From NCBI RefSeq assembly GCF_000020005.1, contig NC_010718.1, forward strand, positions 1,059,001-1,123,000: a stretch of DNA of 64,000 bases, written 5' to 3'. Below, in pieces: positions 53,867-63,298 of this stretch. The notes below the pieces were generated by a model. It was not told the origin of the DNA. It saw nothing but the letters and a program-made list of their open reading frames with translations, and ran no database searches. This DNA is from Natranaerobius thermophilus JW/NM-WN-LF. Its GTDB lineage: Bacteria > Bacillota > Natranaerobiia > Natranaerobiales > Natranaerobiaceae. The translations under genes were made by a program, and so were the position numbers. Each line of letters opens with the position of its first letter. Position 1 is the stretch's first letter.

Positions 53867-54544
53867 TTGTATAAGGTAGATTTTAAAAAAGATCACCTTA
53901 TAGGAATAGTCTATGTCATATTATTTATTATATATGCCGGTATACTGAATTACTTTTCATGGGCCGACGGAGTAGTTGAACAACTCAATCCAATTTACGT
54001 AATTTCCTGGATCTTGTTATATCTTCCTTTTTTGTATTATTCATTTTTTAGAAAAGAAAAAGACTGGAGTATTAGTGATTTTGGTTTTGTAATAAATTAT
54101 CAAGTTTTCATAACTGTTGCAGTTTATATGATATTTATTATTTTAAATTTTGAGCTTTTTTCTTTCAAAGACTGGCAATCCTCAGGTATCGAAATCTTTG
54201 CGAGAACTGGTGAAGAGGTGTTTTTTCGTGGATACTTATATGTACTACTATTGAGGATTTTTAAATATACTGAGAAACCTTGGGTATGGGCGGTTCTAAT
54301 ATCGAGTTTAGCTTTCGCAGCAGTTCATACACAAACTTTACTCCCAGATTACGGAGCAAACATGTTTGATATTTTTATTTTAGCAATAGTGTTAGCTCTT
54401 TTAAGAAAATGGACTGAATCACTTTTGCCGGCTATTTTGATTCATGTTACCTTAAGAACCATATTTGAAGCAGATTTTTTTGTGGTTATTTTAAGTATAA
54501 CTTGGTATTTTATTTTTGTTTTATTGGCATACTCACGAAAATAA
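53867..54544 (+). CDS. CPBP-family intramembrane metalloprotease
   Basis: The 225-residue membrane protein has GEEVFFRGYLY (EExxxR, about 118-128), FAAVHTQ and HVTLRT, the CAAX-protease/bacteriocin-processing motifs. It should cleave within the membrane; in bacteria it often supports bacteriocin immunity or processing. The start is TTG 53867 with GGGGG 11 bases upstream; it is not a convincing start. Confidence 0.8.
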   Translation: MYKVDFKKDHLIGIVYVILFIIYAGILNYFSWADGVVEQLNPIYVISWILLYLPFLYYSFFRKEKDWSISDFGFVINYQVFITVAVYMIFIILNFELFSFKDWQSSGIEIFARTGEEVFFRGYLYVLLLRIFKYTEKPWVWAVLISSLAFAAVHTQTLLPDYGANMFDIFILAIVLALLRKWTESLLPAILIHVTLRTIFEADFFVVILSITWYFIFVLLAYSRK

Positions 54545-54597
54545 TTTTAGGAGAAATTCCAATATATGTTTTAGAAAATTCAAAGGGAGATGAATCC

Positions 54598-54741
54598 ATG
54601 AGTAAAGTTCAGATTTTTTTAATACCAACTTGGGAGGGAGGAATGATATTAACCTGGATTAGAGAATTACTGACACTGGTAGGTCATTTAGCCCTTGTTG
54701 TAGGCTTTTATAAAAGTTCTAAAGCAGAAATGGCTGAGTAG
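54598..54741 (+). CDS. Small membrane protein, 47 residues
   Basis: ATG 54598 follows GGGAGATG. One hydrophobic segment in the middle; no family recognised. Confidence 0.5.
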   Translation: MSKVQIFLIPTWEGGMILTWIRELLTLVGHLALVVGFYKSSKAEMAE

Positions 54742-54868
54742 GTTCTTGCTAATTGCATTTGCAAGTACTAATACGTAGTAGATAGTTTTGCTAAACAGAA
54801 CGTATATTGAGAGTGGTTGTAAGTCTGGTACAGCCCTATGGACTTCTCTTTGTAAGGAGTGATATGGA

Positions 54869-55042
54869 ATGAAGGACTTTAGCACAATTTGGTATACTTT
54901 TATTCTTTTCATACTTGGTGTAGCGTCTTTCTTTACTGGGGAAGTAGTAACTTTTTTTATGCTAGGTTTTATAATATTGATACTGACAAATATCTATAAT
55001 GCACTTAAAAAAATATTAGAGAAACTTGATAAACTTCATTGA
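54869..55042 (+). CDS. Small membrane protein, 57 residues
   Basis: ATG 54869 follows AAGGAGTG. Two hydrophobic stretches then an amphipathic end NALKKILEKLDKLH. Shape resembles small phage or toxin membrane peptides; not recognised. Confidence 0.55.
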   Translation: MKDFSTIWYTFILFILGVASFFTGEVVTFFMLGFIILILTNIYNALKKILEKLDKLH

Positions 55043-55121
55043 ACTGTGGCATTGAAATGTGGCATTGAAATGTGGCAGTTTGGTATCTATAAGTTTAGCT
55101 GAAAGTGAGTGAGGTGATATT

Positions 55122-55916
55122 TTGAAAAAAGAAGACATATATAACTTACCTAAATATTATGATATAGCCTTTTCGTGGGACTTATCAGAGGAAATATATT
55201 TTTTACTTGATGTATTTAAGAAAAACGTACCTTTTGAAGTTAATAACGTTTTGGAACCTGCATGTGGAACGGGACGTTACTTAATTGAACTGCCTAAATA
55301 CAAAAATTTTAGTAAGATAGTAGGCTATGATTTGAACCCAGAGATGGTTGAATACAGTAATGATAAAATAAAAGATAAAAGACTTCAGGAAATTGCCTCT
55401 GTAGCTAAAGATGATATGATTACAGCAAAATTTAGTGAGCAATTTGATCTAGCCATCAATATGATAAATAGCATTGGTTACATAACAAAAGATGAAGATA
55501 TACTCCAACATTTTAGGAACACAGGTGAATGTGTTAAAAAGGATGGTTTGTATATTGTTCAATTAAACTGCGCATATTCCAGTTTTGAAAAGCCAATGTT
55601 TGTTGAATGGGAAATGCAAAGCCAAGGAACTAAAGTGAAAATGAAATGGACTATTAATAGCGAAGATAGAAAAAACAAACTAAGTTACCAATCTTCTAAA
55701 ATGGAAGTTATAGATATAGATAAAGATAAAAAATTCAAAATTGAAGATGAACATGTTATGAGACTTTGGTTATTTGAGGATTTGAAGAATTTATTTCAGA
55801 AGTCTGGTTTATTTAAATTAATAAGTATATATGATAAAGAATTTAAAGAAGTAAATATGACTAAAGAAATAAATGGAGAAATGGGTAATCTATATTTTGT
55901 TTTGAAAAGAATATAG
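55122..55916 (+). CDS. SAM-dependent methyltransferase (class I)
   Basis: TTG 55122 follows GAGGTGAT. The 264-residue protein has VLEPACGTGRYL (about 43-54), VGYDLNPEMVEY and DLAINMINSIGYI, plus a C-terminal strand region typical of small-molecule methyltransferases. Substrate unknown. A 13-base direct repeat (GTGGCATTGAAAT) lies just upstream at about 55046-55073. Confidence 0.85.
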   Translation: MKKEDIYNLPKYYDIAFSWDLSEEIYFLLDVFKKNVPFEVNNVLEPACGTGRYLIELPKYKNFSKIVGYDLNPEMVEYSNDKIKDKRLQEIASVAKDDMITAKFSEQFDLAINMINSIGYITKDEDILQHFRNTGECVKKDGLYIVQLNCAYSSFEKPMFVEWEMQSQGTKVKMKWTINSEDRKNKLSYQSSKMEVIDIDKDKKFKIEDEHVMRLWLFEDLKNLFQKSGLFKLISIYDKEFKEVNMTKEINGEMGNLYFVLKRI

Positions 55917-56037
55917 AAAACCTACACTACAGCCATTATTTGACGGACAGACAAATCATAAGCAACGGTAATATTATAAAAAATGCTAATCTTAAGAATT
56001 TTTGGTACAAAAGATCGATGATAAGGAGGTATTTTTG

Positions 56038-56976
56038 TTGTTAGGTAAAACATTTTGGGGATCATTAACATTAATGTTTACGATTAGTTTTTTATTAATT
56101 GCAGTTGGTTGCAACGAAACTGAAGTCACTGAAATTGAAGAAAGTGAATATTTCTTCTATGAAATAGCTGGGGGAGAAAATGACATGTATATATTAGGAA
56201 CTGTTCATATCGGCCATCCAGATATGTATCCTTTGGATGACAGCATTTACGAAGCTTTTGATGAATCTGATGTTCTAGCTATGGAAATTGATCCTATGAA
56301 TACGCCCATGGACTCCATACAAGATGAATATGGAACTTACCAGGATGAGACCAAAGTAACAGATGTTATATCAGAAGAACTGTTTTATGAGTCTTTTGAA
56401 TTAATTAAACAACATAATACTTCAATTTCAGAAGAAGAACTCAAAAATTATAAACCTTGGAGAATCAACTCATTATTGGAAAGAGCAGCAACTCAAGAAT
56501 CGAAATATTCCTATGATCATGGTGTGGAACCGTATTTTATAGGAAAAGCCTTTGAAGAAGATATGGAACTAGTAGAACTCGAAGACTATGAAGAAGATCT
56601 GGTTAAAAATTACGAACTTTTATCTGAAGAATCCCAGGAAAAAATGCTTGAAAATACCCTCGATGGCTTCGAAGATTATGAAGAAGGATCTACTGAGTTG
56701 ATAACAGACTGGGAAGAAGGAAATGTATCAGCGGAAGCAAAAAAACGAGAAGAACGTATCAATGAAGCGGAAACAGATTCCATGGCTGAATAGTGGGAAG
56801 CTCATTTAAGTGGCCGCGATGCCGATATGACTGATGAGTTAGAAAAATTGCTGAATGAATCGGAGGATCAGACGTATTTTATCCTTGTTGGTTATGCTCA
56901 TTTGGCAGGAGAAGATAGCATATTAGAACGGCTTATGGAAAGAGGTTATGAAGTAATAAGTGTGAATGAGGTGTAG
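56038..56976 (+). pseudogene. TraB/GumN-family lipoprotein interrupted by an in-frame TAG
   Basis: TTG 56038 (or 56035) follows AAGGAGG. The N-terminus is a signal peptide with lipobox IAVGC; then MYILGTVHIGHPDMYPL, the TraB start motif. At 56791-56793 a TAG interrupts; the same frame continues WEAHLSGRDADMTDELEKLL and TYFILVGYAHLAGEDS to 56976, the normal TraB end. If TAG is a true stop, the essential last part is lost. Confidence 0.7.
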
Positions 56977-56979
56977 TAT

Positions 56980-57204
56980 ATGAGGTTTTACGAGATTTTT
57001 GGTGCTGTTTGTGATTACTTGGGGGTATTAGTTAGGTTTATATTTGTGATTATAGCAGTTATTAAAATTTTTGCTATTTGTATTGTATTACCTATTTATT
57101 TGTTTTCTACAAATCATCCAGTGGCAATTTTAATGAGCATAGTACTTATCGCGGCGGTCATATTACTTGCAGTTTCAAAATTTACTCATAGAGGTGGAAT
57201 TTAG
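56980..57204 (+). CDS. Small membrane protein, 74 residues
   Basis: ATG 56980 starts 3 bp after the TraB-like end; GAATGAGGTG lies upstream. Two hydrophobic helices (about 14-40 and 48-66). Not recognised. Confidence 0.55.
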   Translation: MRFYEIFGAVCDYLGVLVRFIFVIIAVIKIFAICIVLPIYLFSTNHPVAILMSIVLIAAVILLAVSKFTHRGGI

Positions 57205-57275
57205 AAAGAAAAGGTTAAGCCAAAATCGCTTACAAATTGTAGCATTTAAACAAATTTTTATATTTTGGGTTTATG

Positions 57276-57317
57276 TCGGGACTGGGGTGGCAATCAAACA
57301 ACGGAAACGCTAGCTGC
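57276..57317 (+). repeat. Right-end remnant of an attC-like site
   Basis: TCGGGACTGGGG-TGGCAATC-AAACAACGGAAACGCTAGCTGC matches the right arm of the sites; the left part is gone. Confidence 0.5.
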
Positions 57318-57339
57318 TATACTCTTTAGGGGGAATTTT

Positions 57340-58053
57340 TTGAGATTTTCAGAAAGGTTTAAAATAATTTGGTGGATAGTTTTAATTGTTTTAGCTACTT
57401 CATTTCTTTATAGCAGACGTGATTACTTACTAGACGAACAAGTTCATATATTGGAATTTAGTATTTTTATAATCTGGGTAGGATTATTATTAATTCCATT
57501 ATTTAATGAATTTGAAATGTTTGGATTTAGGTTAAGACAGGAAATAAAAGGCTTAAAAACTGAAGTTAAAGGTCTCCAGAACCTCATACAAAATTTCGTT
57601 AATGTTAATAAGCAGATAGGACCTAGTATTTATATGACCCCTCCATCTGACGCTAGTATTCCGGTAATTGAAGAAAGATCAAGAAGTATATTGAATGAAG
57701 TACAAAAAAATTTAGATATTAATGAAAATGTAAAATCAAAGAATATCCCCGAAATTTCGGATAATGTTAGTTATCTTTTTGCCGTAAGATATCATATTGA
57801 AAGAGAGCTTAGAAGAATCTGGAATCATAGATTTAGTACAGAAGAACATAGGAAAAGAACCATTTCTATACAAAATATACTACAACAGTTAGTAAGTGCG
57901 GAGGTAATTGATTTTAGATTTGCTAATGTAATAAGTGAAGTGTATTCAATCTGTTCACCTGCAATTCATGGAGAAGAGGTATCTGAAAGACGAATTAATT
58001 TTGTTAGAGATATTGCATCCGATTTGATTAACACTTTAAATGCAATTGAGTAA
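57340..58053 (+). CDS. Membrane protein with C-terminal HEPN/DUF4145-like helical domain
   Basis: TTG 57340 follows TAGGGGGAA. The 237-residue protein has two N-terminal helices (about 10-28 and 40-60), a short coiled coil (EIKGLKTEVKGLQNLIQ) and a cytosolic domain with VRYHIERELRRIWNHR and CSPAIHGEEVSERR, similar to DUF4145/HEPN proteins seen in defence and accessory islands. Function unknown. Confidence 0.65.
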   Translation: MRFSERFKIIWWIVLIVLATSFLYSRRDYLLDEQVHILEFSIFIIWVGLLLIPLFNEFEMFGFRLRQEIKGLKTEVKGLQNLIQNFVNVNKQIGPSIYMTPPSDASIPVIEERSRSILNEVQKNLDINENVKSKNIPEISDNVSYLFAVRYHIERELRRIWNHRFSTEEHRKRTISIQNILQQLVSAEVIDFRFANVISEVYSICSPAIHGEEVSERRINFVRDIASDLINTLNAIE

Positions 58054-58096
58054 TTGAGTAATAAATATTTTATCGCCAGTACAGGAGGTATTTATT

Positions 58097-58240
58097 ATGT
58101 ATCCCTTATTTCAAATTTTGCCTTTTGCAATTTTGTTAGCTTTTTGGAGTTACTTTGACATTTCACAAAATTCGTTCAATCGAAGAGTTCAACTATCAAC
58201 AACGGAGTATAGAAGAGTCAAATTAATAAGTAGAAATTGA
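58097..58240 (+). CDS. Small membrane protein, 47 residues, perhaps frameshifted
   Basis: ATG 58097 follows CAGGAGGT. One hydrophobic segment then VQLSTTEYRRVKLISRN. A helical tail TETTKTIKRNLDVLKSIKAIGR follows in another frame up to about 58321, so the end may be a frameshift. Confidence 0.45.
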   Translation: MYPLFQILPFAILLAFWSYFDISQNSFNRRVQLSTTEYRRVKLISRN

Positions 58241-58439
58241 CTGAGACTACCAAAACAATTAAAAGAAATTTAGATGTATTAAAATCAATAAAAGCAATTG
58301 GAAGAACACAAAGGCTAAATTAGATTAGTGATTTAACTTTTTAATAAAGGAAGTCAAACTATGGTCTTTTCGGTTTTGATGTGGGTGGTTATTGGAGCTG
58401 ATAATTTCACTAAATTTTTTAGGGGGGAGTGTGAGTTAG

Positions 58440-59042
58440 TTGAAACTTGACCAGTCAAAATATGAAAATGAGGTATTTGATGATCTTGATCTGAGTTGCA
58501 GGGAGTTTAAAAATCTCACTTTTACGAATTGTAGTTTTGTTGATACTAACTTGGAAGAATTGAAAACTGATGGATGTATTTTTAATCAGTGTGACTTTAC
58601 AAACGCCAGGTTCAATGAGTCGAAACATCATGAATCAGCATTTTTGAATTGTGACTTTGGGGGTACTAATTTATTCTGTGTTTCTTTTTCTGATTGCAAA
58701 ATGGTTGGGACAGATTTTACAGAAAGTAAAACAATAGCCATGTATATATTTGGAGGAGACTGGTCTTATACTAATTTAAGACTCAGCAATTTAAAAGGGT
58801 TAGATTTTAGTAGAACCAAACTTTCTCATGCCGATCTGTATGGAGCTAACTTAGAAAATGCAGTTTTTAAAGAAGCAGATTTAACAGGTGTAAATTTAGC
58901 AAAAGCCAAGCTTCAGGGCTGTGATCTTAGAGGAGCTAAAATTGAGGATATTGACTTTAGAAACCTGGACTTAAAAAATGTTAGACTAGATTTAACTCAA
59001 GCAGCAATAATCGTAGAGTCTTTTGGTGCTAAATTGGAATAA
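58440..59042 (+). CDS. Pentapeptide-repeat protein (Qnr/MfpA-like size)
   Basis: TTG 58440; GGGGGGAG lies upstream. The 200-residue protein consists of A(D/N)LxX repeats in two blocks (about 15-85 and 110-185, e.g. SHADLYGANLENAVF) that form a right-handed helix. The size and the two-block layout resemble Qnr/MfpA DNA-mimic proteins that protect gyrase, but this is only a shape argument. Confidence 0.85.
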   Translation: MKLDQSKYENEVFDDLDLSCREFKNLTFTNCSFVDTNLEELKTDGCIFNQCDFTNARFNESKHHESAFLNCDFGGTNLFCVSFSDCKMVGTDFTESKTIAMYIFGGDWSYTNLRLSNLKGLDFSRTKLSHADLYGANLENAVFKEADLTGVNLAKAKLQGCDLRGAKIEDIDFRNLDLKNVRLDLTQAAIIVESFGAKLE

Positions 59043-59135
59043 GAAGAAATAGCCAAAATATACAAATTATATAATCAGATTATGCCTTTGATTATTAAAC
59101 TATGGGAGAATGAAAAAAATTGGGGGATACTTTGT

Positions 59136-59678
59136 ATGACCATTAATATTGAAATTAAAGCAAAATGTTCAAATCCCGAAAAAGTAAGAGAAATTTTAAA
59201 AGTTGAAGGTGCGATTTACAAAGGAATTGATCATCAAGTGGACACTTATTTTAATGTAAATAATGGCAGGTTAAAATTAAGAGAAGGAACTATCGAGAAT
59301 AATCTTATAAGTTATCAGAGAGAAGAAAAAAAAGGTCCTAAAGAATCTGATTACATTTTATATAAAACAGAACCTAATACAACATTGAAGGATGTCCTTA
59401 TTCGTAGTTTGGGTATTCATATTGTTGTAGACAAGCAAAGAGAAATTTACTTTATTGATAATTTGAAATTTCATATCGATAGTGTGGAAAATCTAGGGAA
59501 CTTTATTGAAATTGAAGCTATCGATAAAGGTGGTAGTATCGGTAAAGAGAAACTGTTGAAGCAGTGTAAACAGTATATGAATTTGTTTGGAGTTTGTGAA
59601 GAAGACTTGTTGTCTAACTCTTATAGTGATTTATTAGAGGAAGTCTCTTATAATAAGGCGAAAAAACAGAATAGATGA
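59136..59678 (+). CDS. CYTH-domain protein (class IV adenylate cyclase / thiamine-triphosphatase type)
   Basis: ATG 59136 follows TGGGGGATA. The 180-residue protein starts with the NIEIKAKC (ExExK-like) motif and has RLKLREG, SYQREEKKGPKESDY and FIEIEAIDK. CYTH enzymes bind triphosphates with divalent metal in a tunnel; substrate may be ThTP, PPPi or ATP. Confidence 0.85.
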   Translation: MTINIEIKAKCSNPEKVREILKVEGAIYKGIDHQVDTYFNVNNGRLKLREGTIENNLISYQREEKKGPKESDYILYKTEPNTTLKDVLIRSLGIHIVVDKQREIYFIDNLKFHIDSVENLGNFIEIEAIDKGGSIGKEKLLKQCKQYMNLFGVCEEDLLSNSYSDLLEEVSYNKAKKQNR

Positions 59679-59720
59679 AAGATGACCTTATTGACCTTGT
59701 AATTTGATGGAGGTGGTACT

Positions 59721-60389
59721 ATTACGTCTCCCAAATACTCATTAACATTTTTAGTGATTTCACTCTTAACTATGGCATTAATTTCTGGCTGTAGTTCATC
59801 GGGACATGTTGAAAATGAAAAAATAATTTTCGAAGACAGTGAATTTGAAAAAACAGTAAAGGTGAGTTTAGGATATTTTGAGGATAATGCGGTTTTGCCT
59901 AAAGCGGATGATGATAAAGAAATATATCTTTCGGATCTAAAAGATATCGAAAAATTATCAGTCCATCCTAAATATAATGAAATAGAAAACATAGCTGGAA
60001 TAGAGCATATGGAAAACTTGAAGGTTCTAGAATTAAACAGAACAGAAGTATCAAATATTGATCCTTTGAAAAGCTTAAGGAAACTTGAACAACTTACCTT
60101 GAGGGATAATCAGATAGAAGATATAAAAGCAATAGAAAACTTAAATAAATTAAGATTTTTAGATTTAGCTAATAATAGTATAGATAATATTGACCCAGTT
60201 AAAAACCTTAATAATTTAGAGGTTTTAAATTTGTCAAATAATGAAATAAATGACATTACTCCGATAAAAGAACTTGAACATTTGGAAAAAGTTTATATGA
60301 AGAGTATAGAAGAATTGCAATCTGATCCTAAAAATATGGAAGTGATAGATTCATTGGAAGACAGAGGTGTTGAAGTTATTTGTGACTAA
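59721..60389 (+). CDS. Leucine-rich-repeat lipoprotein
   Basis: The protein has a signal peptide with lipobox LISGC and about five LRR units (LKVLELNRTEVSNI, LEQLTLRDNQIEDI, LRFLDLANNSIDNI). Full signal peptide including its Lys is only obtained from ATT 59721, which lies 7 bases after GGAGGT; otherwise GTG 59754. It resembles the 51022 lipoprotein without its InlB repeat. Confidence 0.75.
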   Translation: MTSPKYSLTFLVISLLTMALISGCSSSGHVENEKIIFEDSEFEKTVKVSLGYFEDNAVLPKADDDKEIYLSDLKDIEKLSVHPKYNEIENIAGIEHMENLKVLELNRTEVSNIDPLKSLRKLEQLTLRDNQIEDIKAIENLNKLRFLDLANNSIDNIDPVKNLNNLEVLNLSNNEINDITPIKELEHLEKVYMKSIEELQSDPKNMEVIDSLEDRGVEVICD

Positions 60390-60411
60390 AGTTAGGGGGT
60401 AGGTATAAATA

Positions 60412-60537
60412 ATGCTTATATATATTCTATTTATGTTTTTGTTTTTATTTCTACTTTTGATTAGTGCTAAGTTAAATGAAGTAAAAAAGCAAAACGAAAA
60501 GGTTATTAAACTATTAGAAGATAAAAGTGTAGAATAA
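60412..60537 (+). CDS. Small membrane-anchored peptide, 41 residues
   Basis: ATG 60412 follows TAGGGGGTAGG. A single hydrophobic helix (MLIYILFMFLFLFLLLI) then a charged coiled tail NEVKKQNEKVIKLLEDKS. Not recognised. Confidence 0.5.
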   Translation: MLIYILFMFLFLFLLLISAKLNEVKKQNEKVIKLLEDKSVE

Positions 60538-60634
60538 GTTTCGAAATATAGTTGAAAACAGTAAGAGCGAAAATAGAATATCATGCGACAGATGAGAAGT
60601 GAGTCTTTTAATTAGATTTTCTGGAGGGAACTTT

Positions 60635-61144
60635 ATGGATCATACAATACGTTGGGCCAAGAAGGAAGACTGTAAAGAGCTTGGGAAAATTCACACAAAA
60701 TCTTGGCAGATGGCTTATAAAAACATAATTCCCGATGAAATTCTTAAAAGGTTAAATCCAACTAAGCGAGCTGAATATTTCCAAAACTCTTTAGAGCAAG
60801 GAACGGAAAAAACAGGTGTAATTAAAGTTGATGATAAAATAATTGGATTTATAACTATAGGTGAATGTAGAGATGACGATTATAAGTCGGAAACAGGTGA
60901 GATTTGGGGAATGTACTTACTACCTGATTATTGGAGACAAGGGTACGGAAAAGCATTAATCTCTTGGGGAATTGAAAAGCTGAAGGAAAAAGGATATAGA
61001 AAAGCGACTTTGTGGGTTCTTGAAAAAAGTAAAGGACCGAGGAAATTTTATGAACGCATGGGGTTTATAGAAGAAGGAAAAGTGAATCAGATAGAGATAG
61101 GAAAGAAATTGAATAAAGTGAGATATATAAAAAAATTGATATGA
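60635..61144 (+). CDS. GNAT-family N-acetyltransferase
   Basis: I start it at ATG 60635 after CTGGAGGGA. The 169-residue protein has the acetyl-CoA loop LPDYWRQGYGKALISWG (about 97-113) and KGPRKFYERMGFIEEGK. Substrate unknown; a common cassette-type gene. Confidence 0.88.
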   Translation: MDHTIRWAKKEDCKELGKIHTKSWQMAYKNIIPDEILKRLNPTKRAEYFQNSLEQGTEKTGVIKVDDKIIGFITIGECRDDDYKSETGEIWGMYLLPDYWRQGYGKALISWGIEKLKEKGYRKATLWVLEKSKGPRKFYERMGFIEEGKVNQIEIGKKLNKVRYIKKLI

Positions 61145-61165
61145 AACAACGGAAACGTTAGGATC
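61142..61165 (+). repeat. Right-end remnant of an attC-like site
   Basis: AAACAACGGAAACGTTAGGATC matches the right arm and GTTAGG end of the sites and lies at the gene boundary. Confidence 0.5.
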
Positions 61166-61198
61166 AAAGCTTCTGAATTCCAAGGAGGTTTGTTGGTC

Positions 61199-62362
61199 AT
61201 GAATTATCGAAAACATAGAGATTTTGAACTTTCGGAAATAGGTATTGGTACTTATTCATTAAGTGGTGTTTATGGAAATGTAGATATTAATATGTTCAAG
61301 GAAATGCTTAAGAGGGCTTATGATTTAGGGATAAATTTTTTTGATACGGCAGAAGCATATGATGAAGCCGAAGAAATTTTAGGAGATGCTGTTAAAGATT
61401 TTCGAAAGGATATTTATATTTCAAGTAAGGTGGGGGTCAAAGGGGGGAATAAACCAAACCTCTCTAAAGAGTATATAAAGTCAGCTTGCGAAGAAAGCTT
61501 GAGAAAATTACAAACTGATTATATAGATATTTACCATGTACACTTTAATGATCCTTATACTCCTGTTGAAGAAACTATTAGTGCATTAGAACAGTTAGTG
61601 AAAGAAGGTAAAATAAGAAAATATGGTCTGGGACATCTAAGTAAAGATGTATTCAAAAAATATTTTAGTGAAGGAAATGTTTTTTCCGTTATTATGGAAA
61701 TGAATCCACTTTATTATGACAAAGAGGTACTCACACTATGCCGAAAGTATAATGTAGCTATAATCCCTTTTAGCGTAACAGGGAGAGGACTTTTAACAGA
61801 TGAGTTTTGGAACAAAGATGATTATGAGTTTGAGTCGGGAGATATAAGGAATATAGACCCTCAATTCTTTAAAGATAATTTTGAATTTGCTAAAAAAGTG
61901 AGTGGTAAGTTTAAAAAAATTGCAGATAAGTATAATAAAACATTGGTTCAAGTGACAATTTCTTGGATATTAAATCAAAATGGAGTAGTTAGTGCGTTAA
62001 CAGGACCATCAAAGATTACCCATTTGGAAGAAAATATTGGTGGTAGTGGTTGGCAATTAAAATCAGAAGATTTAGCTGAACTTGATGATTTTCTTAGAGC
62101 AGAACAAAAAAATTTAGAGGTTAAACAAAAAGAAACTATAAATAATATACTAGGGAAATCTTTGCCAAAAGATGTTGAACAGTCTTTTGTAGATTTAATA
62201 TATGTAATTGAAACTTCAATAAAGCTGAAATTAATAACTGAGAAGGACATACTGCCCATTTTTTACGATTTGTTTGCCCTAAAGTCAAACCTTGCCAAAG
62301 ATGATATTTCAGAGTTGGAACAGATAAAATTTAAATTACAAAATTTAATAGAAACAAAATAA
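61199..62362 (+). CDS. Aldo/keto reductase with helical C-terminal extension
   Basis: ATG 61199 lies 10 bases after AAGGAGG. The 387-residue protein has the AKR tetrad regions FDTAEAYDEAE, ISSKVG and YIDIYHVHF, and SALTGPSKITHLEENI. NADPH-dependent carbonyl reduction is expected. About 75 residues after LDDFLRAEQ form a Lys/Glu-rich helical tail not usual in this family. Confidence 0.87.
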   Translation: MNYRKHRDFELSEIGIGTYSLSGVYGNVDINMFKEMLKRAYDLGINFFDTAEAYDEAEEILGDAVKDFRKDIYISSKVGVKGGNKPNLSKEYIKSACEESLRKLQTDYIDIYHVHFNDPYTPVEETISALEQLVKEGKIRKYGLGHLSKDVFKKYFSEGNVFSVIMEMNPLYYDKEVLTLCRKYNVAIIPFSVTGRGLLTDEFWNKDDYEFESGDIRNIDPQFFKDNFEFAKKVSGKFKKIADKYNKTLVQVTISWILNQNGVVSALTGPSKITHLEENIGGSGWQLKSEDLAELDDFLRAEQKNLEVKQKETINNILGKSLPKDVEQSFVDLIYVIETSIKLKLITEKDILPIFYDLFALKSNLAKDDISELEQIKFKLQNLIETK

Positions 62363-62440
62363 AGAAAAAATAACAGGTATGTAGCAAATAAGTGTTATAT
62401 GCCAGATTAGTTAGTATAGAAAGGGAAAGGTGACTTGAAA

Positions 62441-63298
62441 ATGAGAATTTTGACTTTATTATTGAATATTTTTATTGTTATAACTGGTTTTATAGGTTGT
62501 ACTGAAGATGTTGAAGAAATATCAGATGATAAAATTATAAATCTTGAACAAGTAGAGACAGCAATTGAAAATGAAGGGTTAGATATAAGCATTATAGAAG
62601 AAACTTCACCTGAAGAAATTTCTATATCTCATGATACATTTCAAATACCAAAACAAGAGGAAGTATCTGTATCCCATGAGGCATATCAAATTAATGAGGG
62701 AAAGGAAAAAATATATATTTATGAATTTGATACTATTAAAGAAAGAAAGGAATATTTTCCAGATAATTTAGGTGGCTTTTCTGTTGAAGGTGATGAGAGT
62801 ACCAGATATTCTTCATATGCCACTAAGAATGTTGCAATCATATATGAATTAACTGATGTATCAGGAACGGAAATATTAGAAACTACGACAAAACTAGGTG
62901 AGGCTGTGTTTTATAACATGCATGAAACTAAAAATAAAAAATTTCAAGGTGAAGGTGACTACTGGGATATTAATTTTGATATGGAATTTTTTGAATATCA
63001 ATGGGAAGATGAAAAAGGAGATAAGAATCTTGAATTTTTTGGATACTATAATTTTGAATTAGAATATTTAGACCAAGATCCTGAAGAAGTTTCTGAAATT
63101 GCTTTAGAATATTCATTTCATGAACATTATGGTTCAGGAAGTTCGGCGAGCACGAAGGATGGAAGTAGTATACTAGAAGATGAAAGTTTTTATAATACAG
63201 GTGGTCACATTGATAAACCGATAGAAAAAGAAAAGATAAAGACTACTGTGAAATGGTTTGATAAGGAAGAAGAGATTGATTTAAAAGAAATTAACTAA
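62441..63298 (+). CDS. Acidic lipoprotein of unknown function
   Basis: ATG 62441 follows AAAGGTGA. The 285-residue protein has a signal peptide with lipobox GFIGC (about residue 21) and a duplicated short stretch (ISISHDTFQIPKQEE / VSVSHEAYQINEG, about 65-90). The rest is acidic and strand-rich. I do not recognise a domain. Confidence 0.65.
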   Translation: MRILTLLLNIFIVITGFIGCTEDVEEISDDKIINLEQVETAIENEGLDISIIEETSPEEISISHDTFQIPKQEEVSVSHEAYQINEGKEKIYIYEFDTIKERKEYFPDNLGGFSVEGDESTRYSSYATKNVAIIYELTDVSGTEILETTTKLGEAVFYNMHETKNKKFQGEGDYWDINFDMEFFEYQWEDEKGDKNLEFFGYYNFELEYLDQDPEEVSEIALEYSFHEHYGSGSSASTKDGSSILEDESFYNTGGHIDKPIEKEKIKTTVKWFDKEEEIDLKEIN

